From an uncultured Prevotella sp. (lineage in GTDB: Bacteria > Bacteroidota > Bacteroidia > Bacteroidales > Bacteroidaceae), in NCBI GenBank assembly GCA_900314365.1, contig OMVH01000095.1, positions 1 through 9,430 of the forward strand: a stretch of DNA of 9,430 nt, given 5' to 3'. A program made the position numbers and the translations under genes. Positions 1 through 6,681 of the stretch are shown here, one piece after another. Positions within the stretch are counted from its first letter, which is position 1; each line of letters starts with the position of its first letter. The notes beneath the pieces were generated by a model that searched no databases, was not told the DNA's origin, and worked only from the letters and a program-made list of their open reading frames with translations.

Positions 1-99
1 GTTTTGCTGGTTTTGGTCAAAAATAATATGAATGTCTGTCAACCCTTACCTATATAAGAATATTAACAGCATCGTTCATTATAATTTAGGGTGACGCAT

Positions 100-117
100 T
101 GACGAAGTCAGGAAATG
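100..117 (+). repeat. Left copy of an 18-bp inverted repeat shared with the right edge
   Basis: TGACGAAGTCAGGAAATG here matches the reverse complement of 9374-9391 at 17 of 18 positions; the only difference is A versus G at base 11. Both copies are extragenic and lie about 9.3 kb apart, at opposite ends of the gene block. They are best explained as parts of a dispersed repeat family; a mobile-element boundary is possible but no transposase is present. Confidence 0.5.
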
Positions 118-215
118 TATCTCCCAAGCCATGCTGAATTTAGTTACAAAGCAATAATTGCTGCTTGTCCCCGACACAAAGTACCCCCAAAATTGGGAGA
201 GTGTGCAATGGGAAA

Positions 216-233
216 CTTTGATTTTTGATACGG
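216..233 (+). repeat. 18-bp direct repeat, copy 1
   Basis: CTTTGATTTTTGATACGG is identical to 651-668. An inverted match to its core (GATTTTTGAT) occurs at 278-287 as ATCAAAAATC. The decamer GTGTGCAATG lies 5 nt to the left of this copy, and again 23 nt to the right of copy 2, so the two copies share more than the 18-mer but in swapped order. Confidence 0.6.
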
Positions 234-339
234 AAAAAGAGGTGTTAAAGGTGCTCATCCTTTCTGAATCCTTTACAATCAAAAATCTCGAAATAGAGAA
301 AACTTAGGAAATTCCAGCCAAAATTCGGAGTACTTTTCG

Positions 340-427
340 CTCGAGATAGGACTTCGAGCGCCTCGAGATAGGACTTCGAGCGTCTCGAGATAGGACTTTG
401 AGGAGCTCGAGATAGGACTTTGAGGGG
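340..427 (+). repeat. Tandem repeat, 4 units of 22 bp, each with a hairpin
   Basis: Four contiguous units start at 340, 362, 384 and 406. Each begins CTCGAGATAGGACTT and continues CGAGCG in units 1-2 or TGAGGG/TGAGGA in units 3-4. Each unit can fold as CTCGA - 9-nt loop - TCGAG. In units 3-4 the change from C to T turns a G-C pair into a G-U pair if the plus strand is transcribed, but gives an A-C mismatch in minus-strand RNA. The unit length is not a multiple of three, which argues against a protein repeat. No CRISPR-like spacers lie between units. Confidence 0.85.
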
Positions 428-566
428 CTGAAAACATAGGTTTTCAAGGCCAAAATGGGGCATTTCAGGACTCTTTGAAGCGATTTTGAAGGCTTCGAGA
501 AGTACTCCAGGAACACAAACTTCTGAAACATAAGCGATTACAAATTCATCAAAAAAAGGGCTTATT

Positions 567-719
567 TCAGAGCAAAGTAGAGCTTGCTGCAAAACAAGCG
601 CGTTTTTTGGCCCTTTCGCATTCCCGATTCTTTACAAACAGTCTCACGACCTTTGATTTTTGATACGGTTTTTGGGGCCGGGACGAAACATGTGTGCAAT
701 GAATTTCGGTCACCCGCAT
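567..719 (-). CDS. Short 50-aa ORF inside the repeat region, unknown or not expressed
   Basis: An ATG at 719 reads leftward for 50 codons to TGA at 567-569. The predicted peptide is basic, starts MRVTEIHCTHVSSRP and contains no recognised domain, signal peptide or membrane segment. It reads through the 18-bp direct repeat at 651-668, so its sequence may be a by-product of a dispersed DNA element rather than a protein under selection. It lies 142 nt downstream of the argD stop on the same strand. No function is proposed, and the chance that it is a true gene is low to moderate. Confidence 0.25.
   Translation of the reverse strand: MRVTEIHCTHVSSRPQKPYQKSKVVRLFVKNRECERAKKRACFAASSTLL
651..668 (+). 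repeat. 18-bp direct repeat, copy 2
   Basis: Identical to 216-233 (CTTTGATTTTTGATACGG). This copy is followed by a T-run and a GC-rich stretch (669-683), then GTGTGCAATG at 692-701. The two copies enclose 417 bp that include the 22-bp tandem array. Confidence 0.6.
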
Positions 720-861
720 GGGCAGGCTTGCCACCTGAGGTGTGGATCTGTAGTGAAGGGTAACCGAGCTATAGAATAAGGCATTGAGCGCCCGCAGAGC
801 TGCTTGGTACGGATGACTTTCGACACTTCGCCATGCATCATCCTGTCTCCACTACGAAATA

Positions 862-2007
862 TCAGTTGTAATCCTTGAGCAACTGTTTGAGTCGCCAAAT
901 GAAGTCGTCGGCCTCGGACTGGGTCAGGCAGAGCGGGGGCAGAAGGCGGAGCGTGAACTGCGAGGCACAGCCCGTGAAGCAGTGATGATTGAAAATCAGT
1001 TTCCGGCGAACCTCCTTCTGAGGTATATCGAAGTCGATGCCAATCATGAGTCCGCGTCCGCGGACATCCTTGATATGGGGTTCCGTCTCCATCAGGAGCC
1101 TGAGCTGATTGAGAAAGTACTCCCCTACCCTATGAGCATTCTCTACCAGATGCTCGTCTTCCATGACATCGAGCACAGCTAAAGCGGCCGTACAAGCCAG
1201 ATGGTTACCTCCGAAAGTAGTGCCTAACTGCCCATATACCGGTTTGAAGTCGGGCGAGATGAGCACAGCTCCCATGGGGAAGCCGTTGCCGATGCCCTTA
1301 GCCACACTGATAAGATCGGGACGGATGCCAAGCCACTGATGGGCGAAGAACTTTCCGCTGCGTCCGTAGCCACACTGTATCTCGTCGCAGATGAGCACCG
1401 TACCGTACTTATGACAAGCCTCCTGCAAGCCCTGTGCAAAGTCCTTTGTGGCAAGACGGATGCCACCCACGCCCTGGATGCATTCGAGGATACAAGCGCA
1501 GACATCGCCTTTAGCCAGTTCACGCTCCCAAGCCTCGAGGTCGTTGAGTGGAAGGAAGGTCACCTGCCGGTTATCATTGACAGGAGCCACAATCTTAGGA
1601 TTATCAGTCACCTCGACAGCGAGCGAAGTGCGGCCGTGGAATGAGCCTTTGGCAGCAAGAATACGTGTACGCCCATTATGGAATGAGGCCAGTTTAAGGC
1701 AGTTCTCGTTGGCCTCAGCACCGCTGTTAATCAGGAAGAGCTGATAGTCGTCATACCCACATGCCTTACCCAAACGGTCGGCCAGTTCCTGTTGCAAAGG
1801 ATTCTGCACAGAGTTGCTGTAGAAAGACAGTTTCTGCAGCTGCTTTGTCATCATGTTGATATAGTGGGGGTGACTATGTCCAATACTGATTACCGCATGA
1901 CCACCATAGAGGTCGAGATAGTCCTGACCTTTATCGTCCCACACTTTACATCCTCTACCTCTGACGATGCTTACATCGTAGAGCGGATAAACATCAAATA
2001 AATTCAT
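862..2007 (-). CDS. argD: N-acylornithine aminotransferase (ArgD)
   Basis: This 381-aa cytosolic enzyme is a class-III, pyridoxal-phosphate-dependent aminotransferase. It converts N-acetyl- or, in Bacteroides-type pathways, N-succinyl-glutamate semialdehyde to the acyl-ornithine, using glutamate as amino donor. The fold-type I landmarks are in order: NSGAEAN (94-100) for cofactor phosphate, GSFHGRT (121-127), LICDEIQCGYGRSG (205-218) with Asp208 for the PLP pyridine nitrogen, and SVAKGIGNGFPMGA (234-247) with Lys237 as the predicted Schiff-base lysine. Length is close to the family norm and the protein looks intact. It is the last gene of the cluster, 50 nt after argC on the same strand. An ornithine aminotransferase (RocD) reading is possible from family alone, but the context between biosynthetic genes favours ArgD. 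Confidence 0.95.
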   Translation of the reverse strand: MNLFDVYPLYDVSIVRGRGCKVWDDKGQDYLDLYGGHAVISIGHSHPHYINMMTKQLQKLSFYSNSVQNPLQQELADRLGKACGYDDYQLFLINSGAEANENCLKLASFHNGRTRILAAKGSFHGRTSLAVEVTDNPKIVAPVNDNRQVTFLPLNDLEAWERELAKGDVCACILECIQGVGGIRLATKDFAQGLQEACHKYGTVLICDEIQCGYGRSGKFFAHQWLGIRPDLISVAKGIGNGFPMGAVLISPDFKPVYGQLGTTFGGNHLACTAALAVLDVMEDEHLVENAHRVGEYFLNQLRLLMETEPHIKDVRGRGLMIGIDFDIPQKEVRRKLIFNHHCFTGCASQFTLRLLPPLCLTQSEADDFIWRLKQLLKDYN

Positions 2008-2057
2008 AAGACGATTCTTTAGTAAAATGAAAAAACAGAAGACCCTTGCGAGAGAGC

Positions 2058-3071
2058 CTAAAATGCGCTTGACTTCAGTCTCAGGCCCGTTCTTTCGTCG
2101 AGTCCGAACATAAGATTCATGTTCTCGACAGCCTGTCCCACGGCTCCTTTCAAGAGATTGTCAATGCACGACGTGATGAGAAGCTTTCCGTCGATGTAGT
2201 CGCAGTGGACCAAGCACTTGTTGGTATTGACTACCTGCTTCAAGTCGAGAGGACCGTCAACATAGTGAGTGAACGGTTCGTCCTTGTAGAAATTCCTGTA
2301 GCCCTCTATAAGACTGTCAGCATCAGCATTGGTATGGATAACCTCTGTGGCAAAGATACCACGGGCGAAATCACCCCGGTAAGGAATGAATTCAATAGAT
2401 GCCTGGAGTTCGCCCTGCACTTGATTAAGAGTCTGACGGATTTCAGGAATATGCTGATGAGTGAAAGCCTTATAAATGCTGATGTTGCTGTTTCTCCACG
2501 AGAAATGAGTCGTAGCCGAAGGCTTTTGTCCTGCGCCGGTACTGCCTGTAATGGCATTCACACTCACACATCCCTTCAGCAAATGCATTGCAGCAGCCGG
2601 CAAAAGCCCCAGTTGGATGCAAGTGGCAAAGCAGCCGGGATTGGCTACATGGCGAGCCTGGGCAATGGAAGTGCGGTTCACTTCAGGAAGCCCATAGATA
2701 AAATCGTGGCATTGAGAAGAAAGCCTGTCATTGGGAGTATTGGGTGCAAAAGGCACCTTGCTGCGCAGACGGAAATCCTGAGCGAGGTCTATGATTCGCA
2801 CGTGCTCCGGCACAGAATGATTGTGCAGGAAGGCCTCGCTCTTGCCATGTCCGAAGCAAAAGAACATGACATCCACATTATCGAAAGGTAAATCCGAGGT
2901 GAACTTCATATCGGTGTCACCCCAAAGTCCCTCGTGTACCTCAGCCAGCAACCTCCCGGATTGACTCTCGCTATTGACAAAGACTATCTGTGCATCGGGA
3001 TGCCCGAGTAGCAGCCGGATGAGTTCACCGCCTGTATAACCGGCACCGCCGGCAATTCCAACTTTTATCAT
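2058..3071 (-). CDS. argC: N-acyl-gamma-glutamyl-phosphate reductase (ArgC)
   Basis: This 337-aa NADPH-dependent enzyme reduces N-acyl-glutamyl 5-phosphate to the semialdehyde in arginine synthesis. The N-terminal Rossmann motif GGAGYTGGEL spans residues 8-17. The catalytic cysteine is Cys148 in NPGCFAT (145-151), followed by the conserved segment GSTGAGQKPSATTHFSWRN. Length and motifs fit the single-domain ArgC family and nothing is missing. The start ATG (3069-3071) overlaps the stop of the upstream PspC-like gene as ATGA, which suggests translational coupling and makes this start convincing. In Bacteroides the pathway uses succinylated intermediates, so the substrate may be N-succinyl-glutamyl phosphate; that is inferred from lineage, not visible in this sequence. 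Confidence 0.95.
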   Translation of the reverse strand: MIKVGIAGGAGYTGGELIRLLLGHPDAQIVFVNSESQSGRLLAEVHEGLWGDTDMKFTSDLPFDNVDVMFFCFGHGKSEAFLHNHSVPEHVRIIDLAQDFRLRSKVPFAPNTPNDRLSSQCHDFIYGLPEVNRTSIAQARHVANPGCFATCIQLGLLPAAAMHLLKGCVSVNAITGSTGAGQKPSATTHFSWRNSNISIYKAFTHQHIPEIRQTLNQVQGELQASIEFIPYRGDFARGIFATEVIHTNADADSLIEGYRNFYKDEPFTHYVDGPLDLKQVVNTNKCLVHCDYIDGKLLITSCIDNLLKGAVGQAVENMNLMFGLDERTGLRLKSSAF

Positions 3072-3268
3072 CTATTTCTTATCGTCGTGGGCTTGGGCAT
3101 TATCAGCCACAGAACAAGATATACAATCACGCCACTGAAGGCAGTGAAGACCGTCAGCACCACATAGAGTGCACGAACCAGCGTAGGGTCGACGTCGAGG
3201 AACTCCGCAATACCACCACAAACACCGGCAATCTTCTTGTCAGCTGACAACGTTAACTTTTTGTTCAT
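3068..3268 (-). CDS. Small PspC-domain membrane protein
   Basis: This 66-aa protein is almost entirely a PspC domain. The conserved core KKIAGVCGGIAEFLDVDP (11-28) is followed by a single hydrophobic segment (about 33-57) and a short polar tail. PspC domains occur in phage-shock stress proteins and many short Bacteroidota membrane proteins of unknown role. It sits between argG (103 nt upstream) and argC (4-nt ATGA overlap), so it is almost surely co-transcribed with them. Nothing in its sequence suggests arginine chemistry; a membrane stress or regulatory role is a guess from the family. A full PspC protein of E. coli type is longer, so this is the minimal form. Domain call is firm, function is not known. 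Confidence 0.88.
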   Translation of the reverse strand: MNKKLTLSADKKIAGVCGGIAEFLDVDPTLVRALYVVLTVFTAFSGVIVYLVLWLIMPKPTTIRNR

Positions 3269-3282
3269 AATTCTTTCGCTTT

Positions 3283-3320
3283 ATGGTTCTTACATCTAAA
3301 TAGACGAATCAGAGAACCAT
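3283..3320. repeat. 8-bp inverted repeat upstream of the PspC-like gene
   Basis: ATGGTTCT at 3283-3290 and AGAACCAT at 3313-3320 form a perfect 8-bp inverted repeat with a 22-nt loop. It lies in the 103-nt gap between argG and the PspC-like gene. It has no T-tract right after it in the minus direction, so it is not a typical intrinsic terminator. It could be an mRNA-stability or processing hairpin, or a protein site. An A/T block (T7C and GA7) also sits just after the argG stop. Confidence 0.4.
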
Positions 3321-3371
3321 GAGGTTGCAGCGACGAAGCTCTTTTTTTTCAGAATGAAACAAAGAAAAAAA

Positions 3372-4565
3372 TTATCGCTGCTCATCCTTGTGGATGCCGT
3401 AGTAGACACGCAAAGGCGTGCTGAGCACCTTAATAAAGCCTTTGGCGTCCTGCGCTGTCCAACCATGCTGCATCTCGCCATACTCACCCAACTTCGACTT
3501 GAGCAAATCGTCAGGACTGTCGACACCTACCGTCTCAAAACCGAGTGGGCGCAACTTCAAAATGGCCGTACCGTTCACATTGCGCTGCGAAGAGGTGAGC
3601 ATAGCCTCAATATCAGGCATTACAGGCTCGAGATACTGACTTTCGTGAAGGAACATGCCATACCAGTTTGCCACCTGGTCCTTCCAGTACTGCTGCCACT
3701 TGCTGAGCGTGTACTTCTCGAGAAGCCTGTGAGCCTCAATGATGAGTTTCGGCGCCGCAGCCTCAAAGCCCACTCGGCCTTTAATGCCGATAATGGTATC
3801 ACCGACATTGCAGTCGCGCCCTATGGCAAAGGCGGCTCCAATCTCCTCGATCTTCTGTATGGCCTTCACCTTGTCGTCGAAAAGCTCTCCATTCACAGCT
3901 GTGATTTCACCCTTGGTGAAAGTTATCTTCAGTTCCTCAGGCTCAGTCCTTGTCACATGCTTCAGATAAGCCTCTTCGGGCAATCCCTGTGCAGAGTCGA
4001 GCAGTTCTCCACCACAGATGCTCGTCCCCCAAATGCCCACATTGTAGCTGTACTTGAGTTTCGTGAAGTCAGCCGTAAAACCATGGGCGTTGAGATAATC
4101 CACTTCCTCCTTACGGCTAAGAGCATGGTCGCGGGTGAGCGTAATAATCTCCACTCCGGGCGCCATTACCAGGAAGGTCATATCGAAGCGTATCTGGTCA
4201 TTGCCCGCACCCGTTGAACCGTGGGCAATAGCATCCGCTCCAATCTCCTTGGCGTAGCGTGCAATAGCGATGGCCTGGAAAATACGTTCTGAACTCACGG
4301 ATATGGGGTAGCAGTTGTTGCGCAGTACATTGCCGTAAATCATGTACTTCAGCGACTTCTCATAGTATTCATGGGTCACGTCGAGTGTCACATACTGTTT
4401 GGCACCAAGCTTGTAGGCATTCTCCTCATTACGGCGGAGCTGTTCTTCGCTAAACCCACCCGTATTGGCACAAGCCGCATACACTTCCCAGCCATCCTGA
4501 CTGAGCTTCATCACTGTGTAGGAGGTATCAAGTCCTCCCGAAAAAGCAACAACAACTTTCTTCAT
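3372..4565 (-). CDS. argG: Argininosuccinate synthase (ArgG)
   Basis: This 397-aa cytosolic enzyme joins citrulline and aspartate with ATP to give argininosuccinate, the penultimate step to arginine. The N-terminal N-type ATP pyrophosphatase P-loop AFSGGLDTS is at residues 7-15. The segment AHGSTGAGNDQIRFD (114-128) and the motif NVGIWGTSICGGELLD (175-190) are typical family landmarks, and the length is normal. The start MKKVVVAFSGG places the P-loop at the usual distance from the N terminus. It lies 86 nt downstream of the acyltransferase gene; that gap contains a very AT-rich run just before the ATG but no clear promoter of the lineage consensus. Intact and unremarkable apart from the PspC-like gene that follows it. 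Confidence 0.97.
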   Translation of the reverse strand: MKKVVVAFSGGLDTSYTVMKLSQDGWEVYAACANTGGFSEEQLRRNEENAYKLGAKQYVTLDVTHEYYEKSLKYMIYGNVLRNNCYPISVSSERIFQAIAIARYAKEIGADAIAHGSTGAGNDQIRFDMTFLVMAPGVEIITLTRDHALSRKEEVDYLNAHGFTADFTKLKYSYNVGIWGTSICGGELLDSAQGLPEEAYLKHVTRTEPEELKITFTKGEITAVNGELFDDKVKAIQKIEEIGAAFAIGRDCNVGDTIIGIKGRVGFEAAAPKLIIEAHRLLEKYTLSKWQQYWKDQVANWYGMFLHESQYLEPVMPDIEAMLTSSQRNVNGTAILKLRPLGFETVGVDSPDDLLKSKLGEYGEMQHGWTAQDAKGFIKVLSTPLRVYYGIHKDEQR

Positions 4566-4651
4566 AGTCTCTATATATAATATAATAATGTAGCCAATGT
4601 CACAAAGCCAAAGGTTACGCTGTCACGCCTCGCACTTCCAAGCGACGTCTT

Positions 4652-5248
4652 TCAACCCTGACCGTCAATCCTTCTTATTCGCTCCAGCACTTCTGCTGGA
4701 ATCTTAGCCGGAAGATGCTCCTCGGGGTCGTAGAGCATGGCCGTGCAGATGCAATAGCGACGGCCTGTACGATGAAGCACGTCCACATTGCAGCAGCCCT
4801 CACATCCGCGCCAGAAGGCCTCATCGTCAGTAAGATCGGAGAATGTCACCGGCAGATAACCTAACTGCGTGTTCATTTTCATCACCGCCGACCCGCTTGT
4901 GAGCGAGAATATCTTGGCATGAGGCCAGCGCACGCGCGCCAGGGTGAACGTTAGGTTCTTGATACGCTTGGCAACCCCTTTGCCCCTGAAGTCAGGATGG
5001 ACAATAAGTCCCGAGGTCGTGACATAATGCTTGTTACCCCATGTCTCGATGTAACTGAAACCGGCAAAACGGTCACCCTGCAATGCGATGACCGCTTTAG
5101 CCTCTTTCATCTTTGTTGCCAAGTACTCATGAGTGCGCTTGGCGATACCCGTGCCACGCACTTTTGCAGCGTTGGCAATGGTTTCGAGGATGGTGTCGAC
5201 GTACCGCTCATGGGATGCGTCGGCCACCATCACCTTGATTTCTTCCAT
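4652..5248 (-). CDS. GNAT acyltransferase, likely N-acylglutamate synthase (ArgA role)
   Basis: This 198-aa protein has the GNAT acyl-CoA-binding motif RGKGVA at residues 88-93, after the beta-strand TTSGLIVHPDF (77-87). It lies between argR (15-nt gap) and argG, a conserved position in Bacteroidales. From context and lineage it most likely acylates glutamate to open arginine synthesis. Bacteroides uses N-succinylornithine transcarbamylase, and as I recall the Bacteroides thetaiotaomicron homologue at this locus was assigned as an N-succinylglutamate synthase on genetic evidence. The C-terminal part is unusual for a GNAT: Cys149, Cys152, Cys153, Cys166 and Cys168 form a C-x2-C-C ... C-x-C pattern that resembles a metal site. 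The protein is unlike E. coli ArgA, which carries an amino-acid-kinase-like domain. Fold is sure; substrate is inferred. Confidence 0.8.
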   Translation of the reverse strand: MEEIKVMVADASHERYVDTILETIANAAKVRGTGIAKRTHEYLATKMKEAKAVIALQGDRFAGFSYIETWGNKHYVTTSGLIVHPDFRGKGVAKRIKNLTFTLARVRWPHAKIFSLTSGSAVMKMNTQLGYLPVTFSDLTDDEAFWRGCEGCCNVDVLHRTGRRYCICTAMLYDPEEHLPAKIPAEVLERIRRIDGQG

Positions 5249-5263
5249 TCTTTCTATTAGATA

Positions 5264-5743
5264 TTATAACAGCGCACCGGTAGAAGCTTTGCGCAGCTGA
5301 CTGACGACCTCGTCCTTGTCGATGCCCTCGCGAAGCACGATAACGATGGTATCGTCGCCGGCGATTGTTCCGAGTATCTCATCGATTCCAGCCTGGTCGA
5401 TATTGTAAGCCACGCTGCTGGCATAGCCGGGACGCGTGTGAATTACAGCCATATTTCCGGAGAAGTTGATGGACAAGAACCCTGGGGTGTGAGCCAAATC
5501 AAGGTCGGAGATAGGCACATGCACCCTGCGATACATGGTCTCATTGGGCAGGACATAGACGTACTTGCCGTTCATGCTTGCAGCCTTGGCAATCTTGAGC
5601 TGCTTCATGTCGCGGCTCAGAGTGGCCTGTGTGAGCTCAAAACCCTGCTGACGCAGAGCATCGAGGATTTCGTTCTGACTTCCGAGTTCATTGTTGGAAA
5701 TAAGGGTTCTTATAGCTTCCAAACGCTTTGTCTTTATTTTCAT
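5264..5743 (-). CDS. argR: Arginine repressor (ArgR)
   Basis: This 159-aa protein is a full-length ArgR/AhrC transcription factor. The N-terminal winged helix-turn-helix carries QATLSRDMKQLKI (39-51), where Ser43-Arg44-Asp45 is the family recognition signature. The C-terminal arginine-binding oligomerisation domain contains TRPGYASSVAYNID (103-116) and GTIAGDDT (125-132), whose aspartates bind arginine in homologues. In the family it forms hexamers and binds ARG boxes when arginine is present. It is the first gene of the cluster, directly after a lineage-type promoter, so it probably controls its own operon. No confident ARG box could be read, because the binding motif in this lineage is not known to me in enough detail. 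Confidence 0.95.
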   Translation of the reverse strand: MKIKTKRLEAIRTLISNNELGSQNEILDALRQQGFELTQATLSRDMKQLKIAKAASMNGKYVYVLPNETMYRRVHVPISDLDLAHTPGFLSINFSGNMAVIHTRPGYASSVAYNIDQAGIDEILGTIAGDDTIVIVLREGIDKDEVVSQLRKASTGALL

Positions 5744-5770
5744 AATTGTAATTTTATCCTATTAGTGATG

Positions 5771-5802
5771 CAAAAGTAATAGTTTTGACCGAAAAGCGCA
5801 AG
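5771..5802 (-). promoter_or_regulatory. Promoter of the argR-arg operon
   Basis: Read on the minus strand, CTTG (5802-5799) is followed by a 20-nt spacer and TACTTTTG (5778-5771), which fits the Bacteroidota consensus TTG/TTTG - 19 to 21 nt - TAnnTTTG. The argR ATG begins at 5743, giving a predicted leader of about 20 nt. This is the only clear promoter seen upstream of the arginine cluster, which supports a single operon. Confidence 0.7.
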
Positions 5803-6048
5803 CTTTCAGTCATTTAATTCTCATAAACGAGTAGATTTATTGATAAACAGACCTCAAAGTGTATGCATATTCTTTTAATATCAACTTCAAGAAAAAGAAC
5901 GCCGTATAAGCGCATTCAATTTCAGAATATGTGTGTTCACCGCAAGGTGGATGGTGATTCGAAGAGGTGTAGGTCCGGACAAACTTCGGTCGCACACGCA
6001 AAGGCTTCGAAACATCTCGTCACGGCATCCACAAACATTTCGCGAATC
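5803..6048. other. Intergenic region between the lipoprotein gene and the argR promoter
   Basis: No gene is supported here; a plus-strand ORF from 5863 has no family resemblance and runs into the lipoprotein gene antisense. Upstream of the argR promoter lie two near or perfect palindromes, TTTATTGATAAA (5836-5847) and TATGCATA (5862-5869), which are possible operator sites. A short hairpin CACC-GCAA-GGTG lies at 5938-5949. No T-tailed terminator for the lipoprotein gene was found. Confidence 0.5.
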
Positions 6049-6681
6049 TCACTTCTTCATTCCGAAGCCCATACGGATTCCACTGTAATTCTTACTCAGT
6101 TCACCGATGGATTCGAGAGTGGAGTTACCGGTCAAAGAGGCAGCCGTCTGCAGGAATGTCAGAAGCTTCTTCGATTCCATGAGGAAGTTCATGCCGCTGG
6201 AAGTCTTCGTAACATAAGCCGGGACCGACAGTAAGAGCGTTTTGAAGGTGACCTTCTGCTCATTGGAGTCGTAAGTCCAGGTACCACTAAGAGGCGTTCC
6301 TGCAATCTTGCAGGAGAACGTCTTGTCGTCCTTCAGCGTAATCTGTGTGTTGGAACTTTTGATTCCGAGCGAGGAATAGGTTGTGGTTAACTTCTGTCGG
6401 GCTTCCGATGCAGCCACTTCTCCACCAGCCTTGGCCAGGAGGTTGTTGCTCGTGAAGGCAACGCCAGGCTCGCTGTACTTCCATGCCCCCACGAGATCGC
6501 TCTCCGAAGGCTTGTCGGTGCCAAGTACGGACCCAAGGATATTCCCAAGCGTCTCCGCATTGGCAGCCGCACCGAGAACACTACCCAAAACAGAGCCAGT
6601 GGACCCGGAATTTGTAGCCACTCCGCAACTTGATAACAAGAATGCGGAAAGCATACAGGCTAAAAACGTTTTCTTCTTCAT
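6049..6681 (-). CDS. DUF4923-type lipoprotein
   Basis: This 210-aa protein begins with a lipoprotein signal: MKKK, a hydrophobic stretch, then lipobox LSSC with Cys19 as the predicted lipidated residue. A Gly/Ser/Leu-rich linker with an internal repeat (GSVLGSVLG near 29-37, LGNILGSVLG near 45-54) follows. The mature domain has DLVGAWKYSEPGVAF (62-76), LLAKAGGEVAA (81-91) and a C-terminal LSKNYSGIRMGFGMKK (195-210). This pattern matches what I recall of DUF4923, a Bacteroidota family of unknown function whose GxWKY and GTWTYD segments recall small beta-barrel, lipocalin-like domains. It should sit in the outer or inner membrane facing the periplasm. It appears to be a single-gene unit: the gene upstream on the same strand ends in a terminator, and the arg operon starts after it from its own promoter. 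No clean promoter was recognised. Function unknown. Confidence 0.85.
   Translation of the reverse strand: MKKKTFLACMLSAFLLSSCGVATNSGSTGSVLGSVLGAAANAETLGNILGSVLGTDKPSESDLVGAWKYSEPGVAFTSNNLLAKAGGEVAASEARQKLTTTYSSLGIKSSNTQITLKDDKTFSCKIAGTPLSGTWTYDSNEQKVTFKTLLLSVPAYVTKTSSGMNFLMESKKLLTFLQTAASLTGNSTLESIGELSKNYSGIRMGFGMKK

Larger units (their letters stand above)
1..861. other. Repeat-rich stretch without a convincing gene, downstream of argD
   Basis: No ORF here has a recognisable domain, and the longest (115 codons, minus, 245-592) is largely translated tandem repeat. The stretch holds a 4 x 22 bp tandem array (340-427), an exact 18-bp direct repeat (216-233 and 651-668), a 10-bp repeat GTGTGCAATG (201-210 and 692-701), and a 9-bp inverted repeat flanking the array (327-335 with 500-508). 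There are also small perfect palindromes at 150-162 (arms AGCAAT/ATTGCT) and 732-742 (arms CACCT/AGGTG). No T-rich intrinsic terminator for argD was found between 700 and 861. The density of repeats suggests a cluster of dispersed extragenic elements, but this is inference from one window. Confidence 0.6.

Noticed and set aside
340..427. CRISPR array
   Set aside because: The units are contiguous with no unique spacers and there are no cas genes.
245..592. Minus-strand ORF of 115 codons
   Set aside because: Much of it is the 22-bp tandem array translated in shifting frames; no domain, and the unit length is not a multiple of three.
690..860. Possible tRNA or structured RNA downstream of argD
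   Set aside because: Small palindromes are present (721-742) but no cloverleaf, T-loop or known riboswitch core could be traced.
2205..2891. Plus-strand ORF of 228 codons
   Set aside because: It lies wholly antisense to argC, whose motifs are complete; no family resemblance.
3354..4217. Plus-strand ORF of 287 codons
   Set aside because: It is antisense to argG and shows no recognisable domain; a long shadow of a real gene.
4566..4651. Internal promoter before argG
   Set aside because: The sequence is AT-rich but the nearest box, TAACCTTTG, has three rather than two bases between TA and TTTG and no suitable upstream TTTG was found at the right spacing.
5863..6234. Plus-strand ORF of 123 codons
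   Set aside because: Its second half is antisense to the lipoprotein gene and no family is recognisable.
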